From Parvularcula sp964219355 (GTDB lineage Bacteria; Pseudomonadota; Alphaproteobacteria; Caulobacterales; Parvularculaceae): a stretch of 64,000 nt of DNA. Location of the stretch: assembly GCA_964219355.1 (NCBI GenBank), contig CAXPOZ010000001.1, forward strand, positions 744,001-808,000. Direction: 5' to 3'. Shown in pieces: positions 1 through 7,537 of the stretch; position 1 is the stretch's first letter, and each line of letters opens with the position of its first letter. Below the pieces are notes generated by a model, which worked only from the letters and a program-made list of their open reading frames with translations, searched no databases and was not told the origin of the DNA. The translations under genes and the position numbers were made by a program.

Positions 1-132
1 CAGGATCTCATCAACAGCCTTGCCCAGCCGGACCACCCGTCCGCGCACGGCCGCCTCGCCCACCTTGAATGGCAGGATAAGATCGTCACTTCTTCCTTCG
101 CCCCCGCCGCCGGGCGCTGCATCATCAAACAT
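1..132 (-). CDS. hslO: Hsp33 redox chaperone, N-terminal 44 residues (cut by window edge)
   Basis: The minus-strand frame starting with ATG at 132 runs off the left edge of the window. After a short glycine-rich leader it reads DDLILPFKVGEAAVRG, then GRVVRLGKAVDEIL. This is the conserved beginning of alphaproteobacterial Hsp33, the cytosolic heat-shock chaperone that binds unfolding proteins after oxidation of its C-terminal zinc-binding cysteines. Those cysteines lie outside the window, so activity cannot be judged. It starts 5 bases after the stop of the ABC permease gene on the same strand, so the two are probably co-transcribed. Assignment is by sequence recognition of the N-terminus only. 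Confidence 0.8.
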   Translation of the reverse strand, partial: MFDDAAPGGGGEGRSDDLILPFKVGEAAVRGRVVRLGKAVDEIL

Positions 133-137
133 GTGTC

Positions 138-998
138 TTACGCTTTCAGTTTATAGCCGCTGCGGAACAGTCGGTAGGTAATGAAAATCAGCCCCACCGT
201 CAGTACGAGCGAGATCAGCGCGCCGCGCATCACCGGCGCATCACTGACCCCGATAAACCCATATCGGAAGCCATCGATGAGATAAAAGAGGGGGTTGAAG
301 GCGGATACGCCAGGTACCCAGTCAGGCAGCCCCTCCTTGTTCACCGAGTAAAACGTGCCCGACAGGAAGGTCAGCGGCGTAATGACGAAATTCGAGATCA
401 GCGCGAGCTGATCGAATTTCTCCGCCCACATCCCGGCAATTGCCCCAACCGCGCCGAGGATCAACGAAGCGGCAATTGAGAAGTACAGGATCGCTGCAAT
501 GGACTGGATCTGGAACGGGCTGTGCGTGAAAGCCATGAAACCTGCAATCGTCAGCGCCGTGACGAGCCCGACAAGGAGCCCGCGCGTAGCTGCACCAGCG
601 ACGAAGGCAACCGTCAGCTCCGCTGCAGACAAAGGCGGCATCAGTACATCGACGACTGTCCCTTGCACCTTGGCAATGATCAGTGAGGAGGAGGAATTCT
701 GGAACGCATTGGACAGGATCGCCATCATGATCAGCCCGGGCGGCAGGAAAGCGGCATACGCCACAACCTGACCCGCCATGACCGGATTCCTGTCGCTTCC
801 CGAGAAAGCAACGAGAAAAACGGTCAGATAAAGCAGTGTCGTGATGATCGGCGCGAAGACGGTCTGGAATGCCACCTTCATGAAGCGCTGGACTTCCTTG
901 CGATAGAGCGTCCAGAGACCGATCCAGTTAACCCGTCCGAATGGCCGCACGCCGAGGGTGTCGGGGCCGGCCGCTGATTTGGTTAATGCTTCACTCAT
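138..998 (-). CDS. ABC-2 type transporter permease
   Basis: A 286-residue integral membrane protein. After a cytoplasmic N-terminus it has WTLYRKEVQRFMKVAFQTVFAP, typical of the first amphipathic/membrane segment of ABC-2 permeases (NodJ/YadH type), followed by about six hydrophobic segments and the family feature ITPLTFLSGTFYSV in the last third. Such permeases export polysaccharides, lipids or drugs together with a separate ATPase. No ATPase is visible in the window; it may lie elsewhere. The gene precedes hslO with a 5-base gap. The substrate cannot be deduced. The start at 998 is preceded by AAGGAGAAAAT on the minus strand, a good ribosome-binding site. Confidence 0.85.
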   Translation of the reverse strand: MSEALTKSAAGPDTLGVRPFGRVNWIGLWTLYRKEVQRFMKVAFQTVFAPIITTLLYLTVFLVAFSGSDRNPVMAGQVVAYAAFLPPGLIMMAILSNAFQNSSSSLIIAKVQGTVVDVLMPPLSAAELTVAFVAGAATRGLLVGLVTALTIAGFMAFTHSPFQIQSIAAILYFSIAASLILGAVGAIAGMWAEKFDQLALISNFVITPLTFLSGTFYSVNKEGLPDWVPGVSAFNPLFYLIDGFRYGFIGVSDAPVMRGALISLVLTVGLIFITYRLFRSGYKLKA

Positions 999-1097
999 AT
1001 TTTCTCCTTGCCCTCGCCAGGCAAATCACCGCAACCGGTTAGCTGTCCCTTAGAGACCCCTGCAATGCCTTGCCACAGGGCATTTTCACGCCAAAAA

Positions 1098-1130
1098 TGT
1101 GGATAAATTTCTCTCACAAGATGTGGATAG
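1098..1130. promoter_or_regulatory. Two DnaA boxes upstream of gcrA
   Basis: TGTGGATAA at 1098-1106 is an exact complement of the consensus DnaA box TTATCCACA. TGTGGATAG at 1122-1130 differs from it at the last base. They are 24 bases apart, about two helical turns, in the same orientation and 130-165 bases upstream of the gcrA start. In Caulobacter DnaA directly activates gcrA transcription, so these are read as activator sites. Occupancy is inferred. Confidence 0.7.
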
Positions 1131-1177
1131 GGGATAACTACAGCCCTCTTCATATTGTGTTAACCTCCTCAGGAGTG

Positions 1178-1220
1178 CACTATATCTTGGGGACGAGATA
1201 GATGTCCTCAATATATAGTG
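1178..1220. repeat. 17-bp inverted repeat upstream of gcrA
   Basis: Arms CACTATATCTTGGGGAC (1178-1194) and GTCCTCAATATATAGTG (1204-1220) are complementary at 15 of 17 positions and are separated by 9 bases. The repeat lies 42-84 bases before the gcrA ATG, where a promoter or 5' leader would be. No T-run follows, so it does not look like a terminator; an operator for a dimeric regulator or an RNA hairpin in the leader are both possible. Confidence 0.7.
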
Positions 1221-1261
1221 TCCGGTATTTTCCGGAACAGAGCGGACCTTAGGAGGCTTCA

Positions 1262-1720
1262 ATGGCGTGGACCGAGGAACGGGTTGATCAACTCAAACAG
1301 CTCTGGGGCGAAGGACTTTCAGCTAGTCAGATTGCAAATAAGATGGGCGGCGTCACGCGCAATGCGGTGATCGGTAAAGTTCACCGGCTGGGTCTGGCCG
1401 GACGGGCCACACCGGCGGCACCGAAACCCAAAACCGTTCAGCGATATGACGAGCCTGAACTCAAGACCCCTATTACTGGACTTGAAAATCTATATCCGGG
1501 CATTGACCGCCCGACCGTCTCTTCAATTGACGGCAATCAGTGCAAATGGCCCATCGGCGATCCGACCTCGGAAGAATTCCATTTTTGCGGCCAGCCGTCG
1601 AACCACGGCAAGCCTTACTGTGCTTATCATAGCCAGGTGGCGTTCCAGCCGAATACTGGCCGCCGGGAACCGAAACGGATTACCCCGACCGCCCTGCCGA
1701 AAATCAAGGTTGCAGGCTAA
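1262..1720 (+). CDS. gcrA: GcrA cell-cycle regulator
   Basis: A 152-residue protein whose first 45 residues (MAWTEERVDQLKQLW..., then SASQIANKMGG-VTRNAVIGKVHRLGL) are the signature helix-turn-helix of GcrA. This factor binds sigma70-RNA polymerase and promoters methylated at GANTC by CcrM, and controls S-phase and division genes in Caulobacter and relatives. The C-terminal part has a short conserved Cys/His-containing segment (QCKWPIGDP...FCGQP...YCAYHS). Length and layout are normal for the family. AGGAGG at 1251-1256 lies 5 bases before the ATG. The upstream region has DnaA boxes and an inverted repeat, described separately. No GANTC site was found between 1003 and 1260. Confidence 0.97.
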   Translation: MAWTEERVDQLKQLWGEGLSASQIANKMGGVTRNAVIGKVHRLGLAGRATPAAPKPKTVQRYDEPELKTPITGLENLYPGIDRPTVSSIDGNQCKWPIGDPTSEEFHFCGQPSNHGKPYCAYHSQVAFQPNTGRREPKRITPTALPKIKVAG

Positions 1721-1723
1721 GCC

Positions 1724-2389
1724 TTACTCCTTTGGCGCGGTGAACGGATCATTGGGGATTGAGATCCCCTCATTGAGCAGATCACCGCGCAGGACTATGG
1801 CATCGACCAGATATGGATCGAGTGCCAATGCGTCCGACACGTCCCTTGACGCCTCCACATATCTTTCCAGCTCAAATTTTGCGCGCCCCCGCAGGGCGAA
1901 TGCATCTGATGACAGATCCGCAAAACGGGCCAGAGCATCAAGGGTGAGGATCACACCCTCCCATTCCTCCGCAGTCGCATAAATCACTGCCGCAGACATG
2001 TGGACTTCCGGTGTGTCAGGCGCCTTTTCATAGGCGCCGCGCAACGCACGAAACGCGGCTTCCTTCCTGCCCCCCGACATGAGCGCCTCGGCTGCCTGCA
2101 GGTACAATCGTGCGGACACCCCCGGATCGAAAACCTCTTCCTCTGCCAGACGTGCAAGAATGGCCCCGGCGCTGGCGGGCTTATCAAGCGCGATCAGCGC
2201 AATAGCCGTGCAGTGACGCGCCTGCGCGCCGCCACCCTCGCCCTGCCAGGCTTCGGCGTAATCAAGCCCGCCTTCCGGATCGAGCTCGATGATCGAGGTA
2301 CAGGACTCATAGTTCCTTGGCCCCACAGGCGTCAGAACGGACAAGACAGCAGAGACGAGAAGCGAGATTGTCATGCCGCCCTTTAGCAT
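1724..2389 (-). CDS. Secreted tetratricopeptide-repeat protein
   Basis: The frame is open up to 2536, but ATG at 2389 (MLKGGMTISLLVSAVLSVL) or at 2374 (MTISLLV) begins a clear signal peptide, so the mature protein is probably periplasmic. The rest is helical with repeat units of the TPR type, for example EEVFDPGVSARLYLQAAEALMSGG, then AFRALRGAYEKAPDTPEVHMSAAVIYA and FALRGRAKFELERYVEASRDVSDALALDP. TPR proteins act as protein-binding scaffolds; the partner is unknown. It is convergent with gcrA (3 bases apart) and divergent from the PilZ gene at 2509. About 221 residues from the 2389 start. Confidence 0.7.
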   Translation of the reverse strand: MLKGGMTISLLVSAVLSVLTPVGPRNYESCTSIIELDPEGGLDYAEAWQGEGGGAQARHCTAIALIALDKPASAGAILARLAEEEVFDPGVSARLYLQAAEALMSGGRKEAAFRALRGAYEKAPDTPEVHMSAAVIYATAEEWEGVILTLDALARFADLSSDAFALRGRAKFELERYVEASRDVSDALALDPYLVDAIVLRGDLLNEGISIPNDPFTAPKE

Positions 2390-2508
2390 GGCGTCCGTCG
2401 ATGACGCATTACGGTCACGAATACTAATCTCGCAGTAACCGTCTTCCTTTTCGGCTCCTTCATTCTTTCGTGGATAGAACGCGACTTGGTGGCACTTTAG
2501 GGTCTGAC

Positions 2509-3531
2509 ATGCCTGGTCTTTTTCTCGTCCTGGCACTCATGGGCAGTGGTGGATTCAGTACGGATATGGGCGGGGCGGTGACGCCATGCGCTGATATCGC
2601 ACGCCTTGAGCGGATCGCCATTCACTCACATGAAGCTCGCAATGCGTATGGTGAGCGTCACTTCCGTCTTGAGATGGGAGATATCGAAGAGCTCACCTCT
2701 GGCCTCAGCGCAGATTCACTGGTTCCCGGAACAAGCAGCTCTTTCCTGAAGCATCGCGACCGGTTGGCTGATTTCATCGCTGGGAACAGGGAAGCAGTCC
2801 GCCTCTACAAGGCCGGCAACAAGCAAGCTGCCATCCGCATGCTGCAGAAATCAAATACGCGCAGCGCCTGGCGCGCGCGGAGCGTTCTCACTGATTTCTG
2901 GGGGTGCCGTCAGGAAACCGGCGAAACGCAATACCAGGAATGGCGCGATAAACGCCGTCAGACCACACTGGAAGCTGACAAGCAGCCACGCATTAAAAAG
3001 CGGCCTCGGATGATCCCGGCATGGAAAGTCACCCTGCTGAAAGCCCGCGCCATGGCGAATGATGCCAAGGAAGGGATGATGAATCAGGTCTCCAAAGCCT
3101 TGCCGGAAGAGATGCGCGGTGAAGGCAAGGAATGGATTATTCTGAGTACCGCTGGCCTGATGCTCATCGGGATGTTCTTTTGCTGGAGGATCATTAAGGC
3201 CGGCGAGCGCAGCAATCGCCAGCCCTGCCGCATCTCTGCACGCCTGATCGCCAAGGGTGGGAATTACGACGTCAAGATCGTCGATCTTGGGCGCGGCGGT
3301 GCCAAGTTGATGGGCGGGCCGCAACTCGATCCAAAAACGCCGATGCAGCTGAAAATTGGCAAGCGTGTCCTTAAAGGCAAATCCGCATGGGCCAACCGGC
3401 AGTATTCCGGCATCGCCTTTCAGAGAAAGCTGCGGCCGGAGATTCTCTCGGCCATTCTGAAGCAGGATCAGAGCACAGGCACCGACCTGATGACGGGCAA
3501 AAAATCTGGTTCACAGGTGCTCGCGACCTAG
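2509..3531 (+). CDS. Membrane protein with periplasmic DFWGC domain and cytoplasmic PilZ domain (copy 1)
   Basis: From the ATG at 2509 the protein (340 residues) has a signal/anchor segment (MPGLFLVLALMGSGG), a periplasmic helical domain beginning with CADIARLERIA and ending with SVLTDFWGC, a lysine-rich linker, a membrane segment (WIILSTAGLMLIGMFFCW) and a C-terminal PilZ domain. The PilZ part keeps RQPCR (the RxxxR motif that binds cyclic di-GMP) and DLGRGG in the position of D/NxSxxG. Two cysteines near the ends of the periplasmic domain may form a disulfide. The next gene encodes a paralogue with the same architecture. Likely a periplasm-to-cytoplasm signalling receptor responding to cyclic di-GMP; the role is inferred, and I do not recognise a named family for the periplasmic domain. 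Confidence 0.7.
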   Translation: MPGLFLVLALMGSGGFSTDMGGAVTPCADIARLERIAIHSHEARNAYGERHFRLEMGDIEELTSGLSADSLVPGTSSSFLKHRDRLADFIAGNREAVRLYKAGNKQAAIRMLQKSNTRSAWRARSVLTDFWGCRQETGETQYQEWRDKRRQTTLEADKQPRIKKRPRMIPAWKVTLLKARAMANDAKEGMMNQVSKALPEEMRGEGKEWIILSTAGLMLIGMFFCWRIIKAGERSNRQPCRISARLIAKGGNYDVKIVDLGRGGAKLMGGPQLDPKTPMQLKIGKRVLKGKSAWANRQYSGIAFQRKLRPEILSAILKQDQSTGTDLMTGKKSGSQVLAT

Positions 3532-3601
3532 ACCGCCGATCACAAAAGAGGCCGCTTTACCTAAAATTTTATCTATTTCTTCTGCCTTCATTGAGAGTCT
3601 G

Positions 3602-3619
3602 GGCGGTAAAATGACCGCC
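3602..3619 (+). terminator. Weak hairpin between the two PilZ genes
   Basis: GGCGGT (3602-3607) and ACCGCC (3614-3619) form a perfect 6-bp stem with a 6-base loop, followed only by ATTT. It is weak as an intrinsic terminator and may merely attenuate read-through from copy 1 to copy 2. Confidence 0.3.
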
Positions 3620-3641
3620 ATTTGATCGAGATGAAGGTTAT

Positions 3642-4658
3642 ATGGGCCTTTGGATAATCGCTATATTGTCACTGACCGCCAGTGACCCTACAGCTTCCGG
3701 CTCGAGCACAGCAGCCTGCTCGTCCCTGAAGAATTTCGCGTATGTGGCGCAACACGCCCAGACAGCGACGAACAGCGCTGACGCTAGCGGCTTCAGGCAA
3801 GAGATGGCGATCATCTCCGAAGGGCTCGATGGCGTCTCCCTTTTTGACATGATCCCGCAAACGGAAAGCACGACGTTCCGGTCGGAACGCCGTGAGATGC
3901 TGATTTATCTTGCGACCATGCGTGAAGCCGCGAGGGAATTTCAGGCCGGACGGCTGGACTATGCCCGCCAACTTGTCACCACTTCCAATCAGGGAACAGC
4001 TATAAGAAGCAGCCAGACCGTTCTCGATTTCTGGGGATGCGAGAATGATTCCGGTAAAGTGCAGGAAGAAGAAGAGCGCCCCTACCCTGATCTTTACGAT
4101 GGCGGCGTACCGCTAGCCAGCGCCAAGGATGCCGGACCGGGGAAAGCTGCGCCCTTTGGCGTTCAATATGAAACGGACAGCGACTCCCATGACTCGGCCA
4201 CCAGTGGCGGCGGGGACAGCAGTAGCGGCGGCTTTAGCTCCATGACAGCGGAGGAAGCCCGCAAAACCCGCAATAAAATGCTCATTGGTCTGATTATTTG
4301 CGCCATCATTGGCACGATCAGCGTCAGGAGGAGCATGCGAAGCCGAAAAGCGGTTCGCCAGATGTGTTTCATCAATATCAAGATCAAGCACGAGAAAGAT
4401 TATTACCGGGCTCTGATGCTCGATGTCGGCATTGCCGGCAGCAAGATCTGTCACAAGGCAGAGATGGAGAAGAACGACCGTCTCGACGTGCTCTTATGCG
4501 GAAAATGGCTTAAGGCCCGAGTCCGCTGGTCGAATGGCGGATACTCTGGGATCAGCTTCCTACATCCTCTCAGCACGCATCAATTGGCTGAGGTTTTGCT
4601 TGAATCTGATGAACTGAAATCACCGCAATCGGATGGATCAGCCGCCTCGGCCGCATAA
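3642..4658 (+). CDS. Membrane protein with periplasmic DFWGC domain and degenerate PilZ domain (copy 2)
   Basis: A 338-residue paralogue of the preceding gene. It has an N-terminal signal/anchor (MGLWIIAILSLTAS), a periplasmic domain starting CSSLKNFAYVAQHAQ and ending TVLDFWGC, an acidic Ser/Gly-rich linker (DSATSGGGDSSSGGFSS), a membrane segment (MLIGLIICAIIGTI) and a C-terminal PilZ-like domain. Here the RxxxR motif reads RQMCF and the second motif LDVGIAGSKI, so the usual cyclic di-GMP ligands are partly lost. The pair could act together, with copy 1 sensing the nucleotide and copy 2 not. The start has AAGG 6 bases upstream. It is convergent with divL, 5 bases away. Confidence 0.65.
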   Translation: MGLWIIAILSLTASDPTASGSSTAACSSLKNFAYVAQHAQTATNSADASGFRQEMAIISEGLDGVSLFDMIPQTESTTFRSERREMLIYLATMREAAREFQAGRLDYARQLVTTSNQGTAIRSSQTVLDFWGCENDSGKVQEEEERPYPDLYDGGVPLASAKDAGPGKAAPFGVQYETDSDSHDSATSGGGDSSSGGFSSMTAEEARKTRNKMLIGLIICAIIGTISVRRSMRSRKAVRQMCFINIKIKHEKDYYRALMLDVGIAGSKICHKAEMEKNDRLDVLLCGKWLKARVRWSNGGYSGISFLHPLSTHQLAEVLLESDELKSPQSDGSAASAA

Positions 4659-4663
4659 TCTGC

Positions 4664-7360
4664 TTATTCAGCAGCAGGCATGCTCGACGGCCCGTGATCG
4701 CCATCATCGATCACGTCATCTGACTCTATAATATCATCATCTTCTTCAAGACGCAGCGACTGGGTCGGGCCGCCAACGGGTATGTGGCAAGTGACCATGG
4801 TCCCCGCCCCTTCTTGGCTCGCAAGACGGACAAAGCCGCCATGAAGCTCAACGAATGAGTTGACGAGCGCAAGGCCAAGGCCCGCGCCTGCGCCGGGTCC
4901 GGCACTTTCAAACCGGTCAAATACCGTGGCCTGATCTTCGGGGCTCACCCCACGGCCCGTATCCTCGACCCAGATACGCATGACATCGCCGTCGCGGCGG
5001 GCGCCAAGCACGACTTCGCCGCCAGGCTCTGTAAAGCTGAAGCCATTGGCGAGCAGGTTGAACATGACCTGTTTCAGGCGACGTTCATCCGCCTTGATCG
5101 TGCCGATGGTTTTCGGGCAATCAACTTTCAGATGGATCTGGCTGTCTTCGGCCTTGAGCGCTGCGAAGGTCGCGGCGCTTTCGAGGAGTTCGCGGACATC
5201 GACATCTTCCATGTCGAGCCCGAGCCGTCCGGCATCGATCGCGGCAAGGTCGATAATGTCATTGATCAGATCAAGCAGATGGTTCGACGCAGTCAGGATG
5301 GTTGCCGCATAGTCTTTCTGGCGCTCATTCAGTGTCCCGACCATCTCACCTTCGAGCATTTCGGCAAAGCCGATGATCGTGTTGAGCGGGTTCCTGAGCT
5401 GGTAGGAAATGTGATCGACAAAGCGTGTCTTGATGCGGTCGGCGTCTTCCAAAATCCGGTTACGGATCTCAAGGTCATGCTCGCGCTCGCGGCTGTCAGT
5501 GACATCAAGGAAAGTAACGAGTGTTGCCCCATCGGGCAGCGGCGAGGTCGCAGACAGAAGAATCCGGCCATCTTTAAGGGTGATTTCTTCCCCGACAAAG
5601 GCGACCCGATCCTCATGCGAAAGAGAGACGATCCGAGATTTGAGATCCTGGAAGGCGTGTCCCGCCTCGCGGGCCCGCGCGACCATGCCCTCTTCGAGAG
5701 CATCCCAGTGCGGACGATCCATGAGCTGGTCGCGGCCAAGCGACCACATGCCTTCAAACGACCGGTTATGAAGGGCCAGCCGTCCATCTGCGCCAAAGAC
5801 AGCAACACCTTGGGCGATATTGTTGAGCGTCGCACGTTGCACGGAAATCTGTGTCGCGTAGCGGCTTTGCAGGCTCAGCGTCTCGGTGATGTCTTCAAAG
5901 ACGACCGCAACACCGCCGAGCGCATGGCGCTGTTGGCGAACACGGAAAGTCGCGCCAGACGGCAGATCCCAGATTTCGTCCGGCATCGTGCCTTCAAAAG
6001 AAGACCGGCTTTCCGCCAATTCTTCTGTGTAAAGACGAAGCTGACCACGCTTCCACGCAGAGAAATCAGCTTGCGTCGGCAGCTTGCTCATATGACGCAG
6101 CATGTCGAGCAGCTCGCCATGGGAAGGCCGCGCACGGAGGTCCGCATCAGCGAGACGCCAGAGATCGACGAAAGCCTGATTGTAATATTCAAGCTGCTGG
6201 CCTGCATTGAAGACGATTACGCCAGCGGAAAGCTGATCGAGCGTCTTCTGATGGGCCGACTGCTGACGTTTCAGCTCGTCCTGCGCACGTTCCTGACGGG
6301 TGATGTCAATCGCCATACCGCCGAAACTGGCGCCGCCCGAGCCATGCATCGGCACTTCGATGACGCGCAGCACACGGCGCTGGCCCTTGATCGAGACCGT
6401 GACGACACCATCGGTCGCGCGCCGTCCGGGCCGGGAGCTTTCTTCCTTGGCGCGTTCGGCGATGGCGCGGAATTCAGGGTCGATCTCGACCTGATTGTCG
6501 ACGACTTCGGCAAGATTGATGGCCTCGACCATCTCCAAATAGGCCTGGTTGGCCCATTCGATCCTGAGGTCAGGACCGCGCCGCCAGGCGGCGATCGGTG
6601 TGCGATCAAGATGATTGAGCGCGCCGTGAAGATCGGCGGACCGGTCACGCGCCTGCCCAACAACCCCGGCCTCTTCGGCGAGACGCACTACGGGGTCGGT
6701 CAGCCACAAAGTGACCTGATTGCCGGCGACCCGGCCATCGCATTCGATCGGACGCCCCTCTTCGGTGACAACCGAGCCTGAGAACGCAACGCCATGCGCC
6801 CGCAGGGCATGAACCTTCTGGCGGAGGGTCGGCGCCGACGAACGGCTCTCATCCCCTTCGAGCGGCAGATTACCGAGCGCGGAGAAAAGGCTTTCGGCAG
6901 GGTTCTCGAACGCCATCGCGTCGTCGGGCGCAAAGGCGAGGACCGAGGCCAGCGCCGCAGGCCCGCCAAGCACGCGCGGACGACCCCAGCCGCCGCTTTC
7001 AAGGTCGGCTTCGGTGTCATCCCAGACCAGCACGAGGCCAGGATGCGACGACAAAATGCTTTCAGATGTCTCGAATCGCGCTTCCATCTCGGCAAGACGG
7101 CGCGACCAATCGACGGTCGAATGACGTGAGGCAGAGGCGACACGAACGGCCCAGAGGGCTGCGCCAAGGCCAAACATGACTGCGCCGCCAGTGATGACAA
7201 GGGTGGGATCAATGGGGGACTTGCTGGCAGCCGTCGTCACAGGCTCTGCCTGGGCGGATAGCCCAGCACAAAGCGAGAGCACCGAAGTAGCCCCCATGCC
7301 GACTCTGGCCAAAAGGCGTCTGACGCCTGCTTTCATTGCCCGTCCCGCGGATACCTGCAT
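4664..7360 (-). CDS. divL: DivL-type tyrosine pseudokinase (PAS-rich histidine kinase homologue)
   Basis: An 898-residue protein with an N-terminal hydrophobic segment (about 14-37), a second membrane segment (about 55-73), several PAS-like regions (about 105-220, 245-355, 370-490, 505-620) and a C-terminal kinase core. The dimerisation helix reads FVDHISYQLRNPLNTIIGF, so Tyr653 stands where kinases have the phospho-acceptor His. This is the hallmark of DivL, which in Caulobacter works with CckA and DivK to control CtrA phosphorylation. The ATP-binding boxes remain recognisable (N box near 763-777, VEDTGRGV, GAGLGLALV). A long acidic C-terminal tail follows (EEDDDIIESDDVIDDGD). The start may instead be the ATG at 7336. 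Confidence 0.9.
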   Translation of the reverse strand: MQVSAGRAMKAGVRRLLARVGMGATSVLSLCAGLSAQAEPVTTAASKSPIDPTLVITGGAVMFGLGAALWAVRVASASRHSTVDWSRRLAEMEARFETSESILSSHPGLVLVWDDTEADLESGGWGRPRVLGGPAALASVLAFAPDDAMAFENPAESLFSALGNLPLEGDESRSSAPTLRQKVHALRAHGVAFSGSVVTEEGRPIECDGRVAGNQVTLWLTDPVVRLAEEAGVVGQARDRSADLHGALNHLDRTPIAAWRRGPDLRIEWANQAYLEMVEAINLAEVVDNQVEIDPEFRAIAERAKEESSRPGRRATDGVVTVSIKGQRRVLRVIEVPMHGSGGASFGGMAIDITRQERAQDELKRQQSAHQKTLDQLSAGVIVFNAGQQLEYYNQAFVDLWRLADADLRARPSHGELLDMLRHMSKLPTQADFSAWKRGQLRLYTEELAESRSSFEGTMPDEIWDLPSGATFRVRQQRHALGGVAVVFEDITETLSLQSRYATQISVQRATLNNIAQGVAVFGADGRLALHNRSFEGMWSLGRDQLMDRPHWDALEEGMVARAREAGHAFQDLKSRIVSLSHEDRVAFVGEEITLKDGRILLSATSPLPDGATLVTFLDVTDSREREHDLEIRNRILEDADRIKTRFVDHISYQLRNPLNTIIGFAEMLEGEMVGTLNERQKDYAATILTASNHLLDLINDIIDLAAIDAGRLGLDMEDVDVRELLESAATFAALKAEDSQIHLKVDCPKTIGTIKADERRLKQVMFNLLANGFSFTEPGGEVVLGARRDGDVMRIWVEDTGRGVSPEDQATVFDRFESAGPGAGAGLGLALVNSFVELHGGFVRLASQEGAGTMVTCHIPVGGPTQSLRLEEDDDIIESDDVIDDGDHGPSSMPAAE

Positions 7361-7537
7361 GAGGGAAAAACTCGCACCTCACGCCGCCATTGCCCAGTGC
7401 CCGCCAGCGAATCGGCACACACTCGACCATTCAAAAATGTAACGATCAAGAAATCGTTAACGAAAATTAGCCACGTGTTTACGAATCGTCGTGTTCTGAG
7501 AAAACCCTAAATTCCATTAAATCTGGAAATTTTTTGC

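Noticed and set aside
5132..6781. A 549-residue open frame on the plus strand inside divL
   Set aside because: It is antisense to a clearly conserved kinase, its product is unlike any protein and rich in His/Arg/Asp as expected for a reverse reading of a GC-rich gene.
7441..7537. A CtrA site (TTAA-N7-TTAA) upstream of divL around GTTAACGAAAATTAG
   Set aside because: Only one half-site fits; the second half matches at two of four bases.
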